DNA of 64,000 nt, taken from assembly GCF_900110105.1 (NCBI RefSeq), contig NZ_FOCL01000020.1, positions 1 through 64,000 of the forward strand, in the 5' to 3' direction. Positions 10,230-18,231 of the stretch are shown here, in pieces. The notes below the pieces were generated by a model. That model ran no database searches. It was not told the DNA's origin and worked only from the letters and a program-made list of their open reading frames with translations. The first letter of the stretch is position 1; every line of letters starts with the position of its first letter. Both the position numbers and the translations under genes were made by a program. This DNA comes from Mucilaginibacter gossypiicola. GTDB lineage: Bacteria; Bacteroidota; Bacteroidia; Sphingobacteriales; Sphingobacteriaceae.

Positions 10230-13200
10230 ATGCCTGATTTTTCTCACCTACACGTACATACCCAATTCTCCCTGCTCGACGGTGCAGCCGATATTTCCAA
10301 ACTGTACAAAAAAGCCGCTAAGGATGGGATGAAAGCCCTTGCCATTACCGACCATGGCAACATGTTTGGCGTATTTAAGTTTGTGGCCGAAGCCGGTAAA
10401 CACAATGTAAAACCCATTGTAGGCTGCGAGTTTTACGTGGTTGAAGACAGGCATAAAAAGCAATTTACTAAGGAAAATAAAGATGTACGCCGCCACCAGT
10501 TGATGCTGGCCAAAAACCCTACAGGTTACAAAAACCTGGTTAAGCTATGCTCATTAGGGTATATGGAAGGCCTGTATAGTAAATGGCCGCGTATTGACAA
10601 AGAATTAATCCTGAAATACCACGAAGGTATCATCGCTACTACTTGTTGTATTGGTGCATCGGTACCGCAGGCTATTTTAAAAGATACGCCCGAAAATGCC
10701 GAGAAGGAATTTAAATGGTGGCTTGATATTTTTGGCGAGGATTTTTATATCGAGATTCAGCGCCATGAGATCCCCGAGCAGCAAATCATCAATAATGTGT
10801 TGCTCACCTACGCTAAAAAGTATAATGTAAAAGTGATCTGCTCCAACGATTCGCATTATGTGGATCAGCAGGACTCGAACGCGCACGATATTTTGCTTTG
10901 CGTAAACACAGGTGATATGCAAAGCACCCCGATAGCTACCGATGAAGAAGGTGGTAAAGGCTATCGTTTTGGTTTCCCTAATGATCAGTTTTATTTTAAA
11001 ACCCAGGAGGAAATGGGACGGCTGTTCCATGACGTGCCAGAATCATTGGACAATACCAACGAAATTGTTGATAAGGTAGAGACGCTAAAGCTCAAGCGCG
11101 ATATCCTGCTACCAAACTATATCATCCCCGACGAATTTAAAATTCACAATACGCCTGATGCAGATACCCTTAACCAATGGGAGTACCTGAAGCACCTTAC
11201 GTTTATGGGTGCCAAGGAGCGCTATATAGATATTAGCCCGGAGACTGAGGAGCGCATCAACTTTGAGTTGTTCACTATCCGTACCATGGGTTTTGCGGGG
11301 TATTTCCTCATTGTGGCCGACTTTATCAAGGCAGGGCGCGATATGGGCGTATTTATTGGTCCGGGCCGTGGTTCGGCAGCCGGGTCGGTGGTGGCTTATT
11401 GTACAGGCATCACCAATATCGACCCAATGAAGTACAACCTCCTGTTTGAGAGGTTCCTGAACCCCGACCGTAAATCGATGCCCGATATTGACACGGACTT
11501 TGACGATGCGGGCAGGCAGCGGGTTATTGACTACGTGGTTGATAAATACGGTAAAAATCAGGTAGCGCAAATCATCACCTATGGTTCGATGGCTGCCCGT
11601 ACCAGTATCCAGGACGTGGGCCGTGTGCTTGATATGCCGCTGGCCGATGTAAGTGCTATGAAAAAGCTGGTGCCCGAAACATTGGGTATCACCCTAAAAG
11701 ATGCCATTGAGCAGGTGCCGGAGTTAAAAGAGATCCTGAACGGTAACGATCTTAAGGCACAGGTACTACGTGAGGCCGAAAAGCTGGAAGGATCAGTACG
11801 TAATACCGGTGTGCATGCCGCGGGTATTATCATTGCCCCTTATGACCTTACCGATATTGTTCCGGTAGCTACGGCTAAGGACTCTGACCTGTTGGTTACG
11901 CAATATGATGGACGTGTAATTGAAGATGCGGGTGTAATTAAGATGGACTTTTTGGGTCTGAAAACCCTTACCATTATTAAGGACGCCCTGCGCATGATCA
12001 GGCAAAATCATGGCGTAGTAATAGATATTGACTATATACCGCTTGATGACCTGAAAACTTATGAGCTTTACCAGCGTGGGGATACCAATGGCACTTTCCA
12101 GTTTGAAAGCGATGGTATGCAAATGTACCTGCGCGAGCTTAAGCCCGATAAGTTTGAGGACTTGATAGCCATGAACGCCCTTTACCGCCCGGGTCCGATA
12201 GAGTATATACCAAACTTTATTTCCCGTAAGCATGGCCGCGAACCTATTGTGTTCGACTTGCCTGATATGGAAGAATACCTGGGCGAAACCTATGGTATTA
12301 CCGTATACCAGGAACAGGTGATGCTTCTGTCGCAAAAGTTAGCGGGCTTTAGTAAAGGTGATGCCGACGTTTTGCGTAAGGCGATGGGTAAAAAGCAAAT
12401 TGAGGTACTTAACAAAATGGAAGCCCAGTTTATGGACGGTGCCGTTGCCAAAGGCCACCCCAAAGATAAGCTTACCAAAATCTGGACCGACTGGAAAGCC
12501 TTTGCCCAATACGCGTTCAATAAATCGCACTCAACATGCTACGCTTTCGTGGCATACCAAACAGCTTATTTAAAAGCACATTACCCGTCAGAGTATATGG
12601 CGGCGGTTTTAAATAACCAAAATAACATTGAAAAGATTACCTTCTTTATGGAGGAATGCCGCCGTATGGGTGTTGAGGTATTAGGACCGGACATCAACGA
12701 GTCGGACATGGCTTTCGCGGTTAACAAGCGCGGACAGGTACGTTTCGGTTTAACCGGTGTAAAAGGTGTGGGCGACAAAGCGGTAGAAAGTATCATTGAA
12801 GAGCGTAACGCCAACGGTCCGTTTGAAACGGTATACGATTTTGCACGTCGTTCAAATACCCGCAGCGTTAACCGTAAATCGTACGAAAACCTCGTATACG
12901 GCGGTGCTTTTGATGGGTTCGGGATTCCCAGGGCACAGTTTTTTGCCAAAACCGAGTTGGGTGTCCTAACTGGTGTTGAACGGCTGATCAAATATGCCAA
13001 TGATTATCAGAATGTGCAAAGCAGCTCGCAATCGTCATTGTTCGGCGGTTCGGTAGCTTCATATGTACCTGAACCTGCCATGCCTGATGTTGAAGAATGG
13101 GCGCTGATAGAAAAGCTGAAATATGAAAAAATGGTTATCGGGATCTATTTAACCGGTCACCCTTTGGATAATTATAAAGTTGAACTTAAGCGTTTCTGTA

Positions 13201-13814
13201 ACGCCAACATCAGCGATTTGAAACTGATGCAAAAAGCCCGCTCGGGCGAAGGCGGTGAGGATGTAACGGCGGCGTTCAATGAACTGCGCCGTCGCGGTGA
13301 ATTACGAATTGGCGGCCTGGTATCAAGCGTTCAGCATAAAATGACCAAAACGGGTAAGCCATTTGGCACATTCGTGTTTGAGGATTATAATGAATCGTAC
13401 GAGTTTGCGTTGTTTGGCGATGATTATGTGAAGTTCCGTAATATGATGATGGAGGGGTACTTTCTGCATATCAAAGGAAATATTGAAGAGAAATTCCGCC
13501 AAAAAGATAACTGGGACCTGCGGATCATGGTGATGGACCTATTATCAGAAATGCGTGATAAGCTCACCAAATCGTTAACTGTTTGTATTGATGTGCAAAT
13601 GCTCAATAGTAAACTGTTGGATGATATTCAGCACATGATAGATGATAATAACCAAAAGTACCCGGTAAAAAACTGTAAACTCCGTTTCCAGATCAAGGAT
13701 AGGGAGGAGGTTATGCTGGTTGAACTCTCATCAAAATCATTTAAAGTAAACCCAAGCGATGATTTTATGGCCGGGATCCATAGTTTAACTAATGAGGAGC
13801 CGGTGTTGAGTTAG
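10230..13814 (+). CDS. dnaE: DNA polymerase III subunit alpha
   Basis: The 1,194-residue replicative polymerase begins with a PHP domain (FSHLHVHTQFSLLDGAADI). The PolIIIα core carries GPGRGSAAGSVVAY and the catalytic motif PDIDTDF at residues 418-424, whose Asp residues bind the metal ions. Helix-hairpin-helix and OB-type domains follow (IGGLVSSVQHKMTKTGKPFG). Length and order fit DnaE1 of Bacteroidota. It is transcribed divergently from tamB across a 162-nt gap and appears monocistronic. A TAnnTTTG element lies 34 nt upstream of the ATG. Confidence 0.97.
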   Translation: MPDFSHLHVHTQFSLLDGAADISKLYKKAAKDGMKALAITDHGNMFGVFKFVAEAGKHNVKPIVGCEFYVVEDRHKKQFTKENKDVRRHQLMLAKNPTGYKNLVKLCSLGYMEGLYSKWPRIDKELILKYHEGIIATTCCIGASVPQAILKDTPENAEKEFKWWLDIFGEDFYIEIQRHEIPEQQIINNVLLTYAKKYNVKVICSNDSHYVDQQDSNAHDILLCVNTGDMQSTPIATDEEGGKGYRFGFPNDQFYFKTQEEMGRLFHDVPESLDNTNEIVDKVETLKLKRDILLPNYIIPDEFKIHNTPDADTLNQWEYLKHLTFMGAKERYIDISPETEERINFELFTIRTMGFAGYFLIVADFIKAGRDMGVFIGPGRGSAAGSVVAYCTGITNIDPMKYNLLFERFLNPDRKSMPDIDTDFDDAGRQRVIDYVVDKYGKNQVAQIITYGSMAARTSIQDVGRVLDMPLADVSAMKKLVPETLGITLKDAIEQVPELKEILNGNDLKAQVLREAEKLEGSVRNTGVHAAGIIIAPYDLTDIVPVATAKDSDLLVTQYDGRVIEDAGVIKMDFLGLKTLTIIKDALRMIRQNHGVVIDIDYIPLDDLKTYELYQRGDTNGTFQFESDGMQMYLRELKPDKFEDLIAMNALYRPGPIEYIPNFISRKHGREPIVFDLPDMEEYLGETYGITVYQEQVMLLSQKLAGFSKGDADVLRKAMGKKQIEVLNKMEAQFMDGAVAKGHPKDKLTKIWTDWKAFAQYAFNKSHSTCYAFVAYQTAYLKAHYPSEYMAAVLNNQNNIEKITFFMEECRRMGVEVLGPDINESDMAFAVNKRGQVRFGLTGVKGVGDKAVESIIEERNANGPFETVYDFARRSNTRSVNRKSYENLVYGGAFDGFGIPRAQFFAKTELGVLTGVERLIKYANDYQNVQSSSQSSLFGGSVASYVPEPAMPDVEEWALIEKLKYEKMVIGIYLTGHPLDNYKVELKRFCNANISDLKLMQKARSGEGGEDVTAAFNELRRRGELRIGGLVSSVQHKMTKTGKPFGTFVFEDYNESYEFALFGDDYVKFRNMMMEGYFLHIKGNIEEKFRQKDNWDLRIMVMDLLSEMRDKLTKSLTVCIDVQMLNSKLLDDIQHMIDDNNQKYPVKNCKLRFQIKDREEVMLVELSSKSFKVNPSDDFMAGIHSLTNEEPVLS

Positions 13815-13835
13815 ATTTCAGGACTACTTAAATTC

Positions 13836-13883
13836 ATGTCATTGCGAGCGTAGCGTGGCAATCGCATACTATACAGAGTGGCT
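13836..13883. repeat. Half copy of GTCATTGCGAG palindromic repeat
   Basis: The segment begins TGTCATTGCGAGCGTAGCG and runs through GGCAATCGCATACTATACAG. This matches the left arm and centre of the elements at 25973 and 41293. The right arm is missing, so this copy looks decayed. It lies between dnaE and the toxin-antitoxin pair. Confidence 0.7.
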
Positions 13884-13990
13884 ACGTTTTTGTGCGGCTG
13901 GTTCACAGTTTTCTCTTAGTAGGCGGATTTACTCGTCATCTTGGTTGTTATAGTTGATTTTATAAGTTAAATTTGTTTAAAAGCTATAAC

Positions 13991-14221
13991 ATGGGAACAG
14001 CTGAGATAAGAGAAAGACTTCATGAGTATATCCGTTTTGCCGACGATAAAAAAGTTCAGGCAATATATACCATGGTCGAAAGTGAGATAGTGGAAGAGCT
14101 TAATCTATGGGAAGATCAGGATTTTTTAAATGAAATGAAAGATCGTGTTGATGAATATGAAAGCGGTAGAGCTGAAATAGTATCCTTTGAAGATTTTAAA
14201 AAGAATATTAGGAATAGATAA
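13991..14221 (+). CDS. Putative antitoxin of a ParE/RelE-type module
   Basis: The 76-residue acidic protein is mostly helical by composition and ends with LWEDQ...DEYESGRAEIVSFEDFKK. This tail resembles that of addiction-module antitoxins, where a W-E-D region precedes a short toxin-binding segment. It stops 5 nt before a ParE/RelE-like gene, the usual antitoxin-toxin order. The ATG at 13991 is preferred over an in-frame TTG at 13973. The DNA-binding part is not recognisable. The function rests mainly on context. Confidence 0.65.
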   Translation: MGTAEIRERLHEYIRFADDKKVQAIYTMVESEIVEELNLWEDQDFLNEMKDRVDEYESGRAEIVSFEDFKKNIRNR

Positions 14222-14226
14222 TATTC

Positions 14227-14532
14227 ATGTTTTATACAGTCGAAATCCTTTTAAAGGCACAAGTCGAACTTTTAAAATCCCTGGAATGGTATGATGAACA
14301 ATTGGAGGGATTAGGAGATCGATTGGAGTTTTCCGTTTTGAAGAAAATTAACAGCATAGCGAATCACCCACTTCTTTATCCAAGTAAGAAATCTGATTTT
14401 CGGGAATGTAAGGTTGATGACTTTCCTTTTTTGATAGTTTACAAAGTGAATAATCAGAAAAAGCTGGTAACAGTTTATTCTATATTCCACACAAGCCGTC
14501 GTCCGGGGAAGAAATATAGGAGCAATCTATAA
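14227..14532 (+). CDS. ParE/RelE superfamily toxin
   Basis: The 101-residue basic protein has the family pattern. An N-terminal helix pair contains LEWYDEQLEGLGDRL; a central region contains ANHPLLYP; the last strands contain FPFLIVYKV and the tail VYSIFHTSRRPGKKY. Family members inhibit gyrase (ParE) or cleave ribosome-bound mRNA (RelE). The sequence does not settle which, although the DEQLEGLGDRL region is more ParE-like. It follows the putative antitoxin by 5 nt. The module sits in a small accessory patch beside dnaE. Confidence 0.82.
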   Translation: MFYTVEILLKAQVELLKSLEWYDEQLEGLGDRLEFSVLKKINSIANHPLLYPSKKSDFRECKVDDFPFLIVYKVNNQKKLVTVYSIFHTSRRPGKKYRSNL

Positions 14533-14588
14533 CGAATATTATTTCTATACGGTTCAACTCGCGCCCGTTTGCAAACGAGCGCAAAGCC

Positions 14589-14999
14589 TTATACAATCTC
14601 CTTCACCACCTCATCATCTTGTTTAACCAAGGTATAACAAGTATAATCTGGCTGAACCACTTCGCCGTTAGCGTTGGTAATAGTCATATAATGGCTGCCC
14701 CATCTTTCGAGGGTATAAAATATAGATGATAGTTCCTGACCGATAGGAGTAAGCGAATATTCAACCCTTGGTGGTACTTCGGGGAAGATATGTCTGGATA
14801 CTATACCATCTTCTTCCAGCTCGCGGATTTGTTGCGAAAGCATCTTTTCGGTCATGCCGGGAATGGCCCGGTTTATCTCACTGTAGCGTTTCTGTCCGGA
14901 TAATAATTGGTTTATTATGCTCAGTTTCCACTTACCGCTGATCACGCTAAGGGCTGCTGCCATAGTGCATGAATGATCGGAATGTCTGTTTTTTGTCAT
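14589..14999 (-). CDS. HxlR-family winged-helix transcriptional regulator
   Basis: The 136-residue protein carries the HxlR winged helix: GKWKLSIINQLLSGQKRYSE, then PGMTEKMLSQQIRELEEDGIV and a wing with PPRVEYSLTPIGQEL. A Cys at residue 11 precedes the helix (SDHSCTMAAALSVI). In several HxlR regulators this Cys senses quinones, aldehydes or oxidants. It is divergent from an SDR oxidoreductase with 132 nt between the starts, the classic layout for a regulator controlling its neighbour. Redox sensing is an inference from the Cys position. Confidence 0.9.
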   Translation of the reverse strand: MTKNRHSDHSCTMAAALSVISGKWKLSIINQLLSGQKRYSEINRAIPGMTEKMLSQQIRELEEDGIVSRHIFPEVPPRVEYSLTPIGQELSSIFYTLERWGSHYMTITNANGEVVQPDYTCYTLVKQDDEVVKEIV

Positions 15000-15080
15000 A
15001 TTGAAAAAGGCGATATATCGATTGCATCAAACCGGCCCATAACCTACCAAAAAGTATGTTGCACACAAAATGGTGCATTC

Positions 15081-15111
15081 TTGTGGGGCGCCATAACGCA
15101 CTGTACCTTTG
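15081..15111 (+). promoter_or_regulatory. Bacteroidota promoter of the SDR gene
   Basis: A -33 TTG at 15081-15083 and a -7 TACCTTTG at 15104-15111 are separated by 20 nt, which is within the normal range. The SDR ATG is 20 nt beyond the -7 box. The region between the divergent genes is also where an HxlR operator would be expected. Confidence 0.65.
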
Positions 15112-15131
15112 ATGTATCAATAACAAAGATA

Positions 15132-15896
15132 ATGAAAAAGTTACAAGGAAAAACAGCAGTAATAACAGGCGGTAACAGTGGTATAGGCCTGGCCACAGCA
15201 CAAGAGTTCATTGCACAAGGTGCTAAAGTGATCATCACCGGCAGGAACCAAAAATCAATTAACGAAGCGCTTGAAACACTTGGTGCCGATGCTAAAGGTG
15301 TAATTGCAGATAGCGGCGATATCAATCAGGTTAAACAGCTTGGTGAAAAAGTAAAAGCTATTGCCGAAAAAATAGATATTGTATTTGTTAACGCAGGTAT
15401 CGGTCAGTTCAATTCAACCGAACAAATGAGCGAACAGATGTTTGACGATATCATGAACATCAACTTTAAGGGCGCTTACTTCAGTATTCAGCAATTATTA
15501 CCATTGATCAATGATGGTGGTTCTATCATCCTGAATACATCAATCAACGCACATATTGGTATGGCCGGTGCAACTGTGTATGCAGCAAGTAAAGCAGCAT
15601 TGCTTTCATTAGCCAAAAACATCTCAGCCGAGTTATTGCCACGCAGGATCAGGGTTAACTCTGTAAGCCCAGGCCCAGTAGTAACACCTTTACATACTGC
15701 GGATAAATTAGGCTTAACCCAGGAACAACTGGAAGGTATGGGTTCTGAACTTGTAAAACAGATTCCAATGGGCCGTTTCGGTTTAGCAGAGGAAATTGCT
15801 AAAACAGTAACTTTCTTCGCTTCTGATGATTCAACGTTTATAACAGGTGCCGAGCTGATTGCTGATGGTGGTATGGCCACTTTGAAAGGTGCTTAA
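15132..15896 (+). CDS. SDR-family NAD(P)-dependent oxidoreductase
   Basis: A classical short-chain dehydrogenase of 254 residues: cofactor motif TGGNSGIG at residues 12-19, NAG motif in FVNAGIG, catalytic Tyr150 and Lys154 in VYAASKAALL, and the PGPVVTPL segment that closes the active site. The C-terminal ITGAELIADGGMA is typical. The ATG at 15132 fits the fold's N-terminus and the promoter at 15081-15111; a longer in-frame extension to 14973 would cross that promoter. It is probably controlled by the divergent HxlR regulator. The substrate cannot be read from sequence. Confidence 0.9.
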   Translation: MKKLQGKTAVITGGNSGIGLATAQEFIAQGAKVIITGRNQKSINEALETLGADAKGVIADSGDINQVKQLGEKVKAIAEKIDIVFVNAGIGQFNSTEQMSEQMFDDIMNINFKGAYFSIQQLLPLINDGGSIILNTSINAHIGMAGATVYAASKAALLSLAKNISAELLPRRIRVNSVSPGPVVTPLHTADKLGLTQEQLEGMGSELVKQIPMGRFGLAEEIAKTVTFFASDDSTFITGAELIADGGMATLKGA

Positions 15897-15982
15897 TTAA
15901 ATAAAGAGAATATTTGTCCGGGTCCTTACAAATTTGGGTAATGTGAACGTTGTTATTGAGGACACGAACAATTTATTAACTG

Positions 15983-16015
15983 ATGACCGGCGGCTGTGGC
16001 TTCCGGTCATTTTTT
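15983..16015 (+). terminator. Rho-independent terminator of the SDR gene
   Basis: The stem ATGACCGG (15983-15990) pairs with CCGGTCAT (16003-16010) and is followed by a T-run. It lies 86 nt after the SDR stop. Confidence 0.8.
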
Positions 16016-16017
16016 GT

Positions 16018-16113
16018 TGTCTGAACTCGAATTTTAAGGAATTAAACGAATTAACAGAATGAAAGACCAATTCAATAAATTCAAATAATTCCTTAAAATT
16101 CGAGTTCTGACAT
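16018..16113. repeat. Intergenic inverted repeat with ~25-nt arms
   Basis: The left arm, beginning near 16018 with GTCTGAACTCGAATTTTAAG, pairs almost perfectly with the right arm near 16088-16113 (CTTAAAATTCGAGTTCTGAC). About 45 nt of AT-rich sequence containing AATTAACAGAATG lies between. It fills the gap between the SDR and trxA. The 489-nt gap 15897-16385 otherwise holds only the terminator and the trxA promoter. Confidence 0.7.
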
Positions 16114-16325
16114 TAACATAGTACATAGCTGTTATGTTAATTAATACCTCAATTGTTAAAAAGTAACCCGGCTGCATATTTGTAAATCTCCTTTGGAAAC
16201 AGGTAATTTGTGTTAATACGTCATGTCGCAAAGATGTATTCAAGGGTGTAAATGCGACAAATGGTCATGCATGCGTTAACTGCGTGTATTATAATAATAT
16301 AATTGTCACATTGTCAGTAGCACAC

Positions 16326-16357
16326 TTGTGGCAAGCAATTTGAATAGCATATATTTG
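16326..16357 (+). promoter_or_regulatory. Bacteroidota promoter of trxA
   Basis: TTG at 16326-16328 and TATATTTG at 16350-16357 are 21 nt apart, matching the -33/-7 consensus. The trxA ATG lies 28 nt beyond the -7 box. Confidence 0.7.
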
Positions 16358-16385
16358 TAAGTACAAAATTTAAAAAATAGAAATC

Positions 16386-16706
16386 ATGGCTTTAGAAATA
16401 ACTGATGCAAACTTTGACGAGCTTGTCCTGAAATCAGACAAACCGGTATTAATTGACTTTTGGGCAGAGTGGTGTGGTCCGTGTAGGATGGTGGGTCCGG
16501 TAGTTGAAGATATTGCAAAAGAATATGAAGGCAAAGCTGTTGTTGGTAAAGTAGACGTTGACAACAACCCCGGTATATCTGTAAAATACGGTATCCGTAA
16601 CATCCCTGCCTTATTGTTCTTCAAAAATGGCGAAATTGTGGATAAACAAATCGGCGCTGTGCCAAAATCAGTATTAACTGATAAACTGGTAAAACAGTTA
16701 GCATAA
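16386..16706 (+). CDS. trxA: Thioredoxin
   Basis: The 106-residue protein has a single thioredoxin fold with the redox motif WCGPC (residues 29-33), preceded by PVLIDFWAE. The cis-proline segment IRNIPALLFF and the tail are canonical. There is no signal peptide, so it is cytoplasmic and should reduce disulfides using electrons from thioredoxin reductase. It has its own promoter and terminator and is probably monocistronic. Confidence 0.96.
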   Translation: MALEITDANFDELVLKSDKPVLIDFWAEWCGPCRMVGPVVEDIAKEYEGKAVVGKVDVDNNPGISVKYGIRNIPALLFFKNGEIVDKQIGAVPKSVLTDKLVKQLA

Positions 16707-16760
16707 CCCTTAAGCTTATTTAATGCTATCCACTGTAGCATTAACACAACATACTTAATG

Positions 16761-16792
16761 AAAAAGCGTTGCAATTTTGCAACGCTTTTTTT
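16761..16792 (+). terminator. Rho-independent terminator of trxA
   Basis: AAAAAGCGTTGCAA (16761-16774) pairs with TTGCAACGCTTTTT (16777-16790). The strand then continues in T, giving a strong stem with flanking A and T tracts. Confidence 0.9.
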
Positions 16793-16809
16793 ATACCCTA
16801 TATTAGCCT

Positions 16810-17730
16810 ATGCCCAAATTAAATGATGATCAGCAAATAAGGCAACTGGCCAATCTTGAATTGCTGGCCCGGCAGGTGGTTGAAGGATTTATTACCGGTT
16901 TGCATCAAAGCCCCTTTCATGGTTTCTCGGTTGAGTTTGCTGAACATCGCCTGTATAACAATGGCGAGTCGGTAAAAAATATCGACTGGAAATTGCTGGC
17001 CCGTACCGATAAATTGTTTGTTAAGCAATTTGAAGAAGAAACCAATCTGCGTTGTTTCTTGTTGCTGGATACGTCATCATCCATGAATTTCCCCGAAGTG
17101 GGTACCAGTAAACTCCAGTTTTCGGTTTATGCTATAGCATCGTTGATGTACCTGTTCAAAAAACAGCGCGACGCGTTTGGGCTCTGTATGTTTTCGGACA
17201 AGATTGACTGGATCAGCGCGGCAAAATCAACCACAACGCACCTGTTTTATTTATATGCCGAGCTGGAAAAAACGTATGCCAGTCCTAAGGTGAATACACA
17301 AACCAATATCACCAATGTACTGCATCATATAGCGCAGGAAATCCACCAGCGTTCGTTGGTGATCATTTTTAGCGATATGCTGGAGAATAACCTGGATGCC
17401 GAAAAACAGCAGGCTTTATTTGCAGCTATTCAGCATTTGAAGTTTAATAAGCACGAGGTGGTGATTTTCAACGTAACTGATAAACAAAAGGAACTTGAGT
17501 TTAATTTTGATAACCGCCCTCATCATTTTGTTGATATTGAAAGCGGTGATGAACTGAAGGTAAACCCGGCCCGCATCCGCGAGGCCTACAAAGCATCGTT
17601 GAAAGAGTATCGCCATCAACTGGAATTAAAATGTGCGCAATATCATATCGACCTGGTTGATGCCGATATTCATGAAGGTTATCATCATATCCTGAATACC
17701 TACCTGGTTAAGCGTAATAAAATGATATGA
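16810..17730 (+). CDS. DUF58 domain protein (VWA-like)
   Basis: The 306-residue cytoplasmic protein has the DUF58 signature (GESVKNIDWKLLARTDKLFV) followed by a VWA-type metal site DTSSS in CFLLLDTSSSMNFPE. Members are usually encoded with a MoxR AAA ATPase and act in chaperone-like assembly or maturation of envelope or enzyme complexes. No MoxR gene is adjacent here. The gene starts 17 nt after the trxA terminator and is separate from trxA. Confidence 0.88.
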   Translation: MPKLNDDQQIRQLANLELLARQVVEGFITGLHQSPFHGFSVEFAEHRLYNNGESVKNIDWKLLARTDKLFVKQFEEETNLRCFLLLDTSSSMNFPEVGTSKLQFSVYAIASLMYLFKKQRDAFGLCMFSDKIDWISAAKSTTTHLFYLYAELEKTYASPKVNTQTNITNVLHHIAQEIHQRSLVIIFSDMLENNLDAEKQQALFAAIQHLKFNKHEVVIFNVTDKQKELEFNFDNRPHHFVDIESGDELKVNPARIREAYKASLKEYRHQLELKCAQYHIDLVDADIHEGYHHILNTYLVKRNKMI

Positions 17731-17860
17731 ACGAGGTGTTTATAAAAACAAAATCGTCATTATAAAGTACGAAGTAATCATGAACATAGTCACAAGTTAT
17801 CCACCCTTTAACCCATCCAAACAAAACTTGCTCCATTTGGGGAGTTGAATTTATAAGTAT

Positions 17861-17950
17861 TTGTCATTCTGAGTGATAGCGAAGAATCTTCTTCGAGAGG
17901 CAGGGCTGTTGTACAGGGCGAAGAAGATGCTTCGTGCCTACTCATGACAA
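17861..17950. repeat. Palindromic repeat, TTGTCATTCTGAG type
   Basis: It opens TTGTCATTCTGAG and closes CTCATGACAA. Inner arms containing GAAGAATCTTCTTCG and GAAGAAGATGCTTCG can fold back. Confidence 0.6.
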
Positions 17951-17961
17951 CTTAAAAAGGG

Positions 17962-18035
17962 GTGTCATACTGAGCCTGTCGAAGTATGGCGGGCAGGCCT
18001 CTTCGCACGAGTCTTCGACAGGCTCAGACTGACAG
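17962..18035. repeat. Palindromic repeat, GAGCCTGTCGAAG type
   Basis: The left arm TGTCATACTGAGCCTGTCG and right arm CGACAGGCTCAGACTGACA are near-complementary. A GC-rich centre lies between them. Confidence 0.7.
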
Positions 18036-18118
18036 GCCCTCTTTTGTCATTTTCACCTTTAGAATCCGTAGGATTTAAACACTCAGCATGACAGTAATTA
18101 ATAAAAGATTTTCTTTTG

Positions 18119-18153
18119 AAACAAAAAAGGCCGTTCCCATACGGAAAACGGCC
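18119..18153 (-). terminator. Terminator of the RR-HK operon
   Basis: Read on the minus strand, GGCCGTT...AACGGCC (18153-18147 with 18135-18129) is followed by a T-rich run (18128-18119). It lies about 80 nt past the kinase stop. Confidence 0.85.
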
Positions 18154-18231
18154 TCTATAGTTAAATAGGGGATCTACTTATAAAATAAACTTGGCGAAGG
18201 TATGGATACAATGTGAAGATAAAGTGAAGCC

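Larger units (their letters stand above)
17731..18231. other. 501-nt gap between convergent genes, filled with palindromic repeats
   Basis: No coding signal was seen. From left to right it holds a hairpin with TGTCATTCTGAG-like ends, a second one built on GAGCCTGTCGAAG, a third degenerate one, and the terminator of the minus-strand kinase gene. Confidence 0.7.

Noticed and set aside
17731..18231. Possible small genes or sRNAs in the long gap
   Set aside because: The gap is made up of known-type palindromic repeats and a terminator; no independent promoter plus structure was seen.
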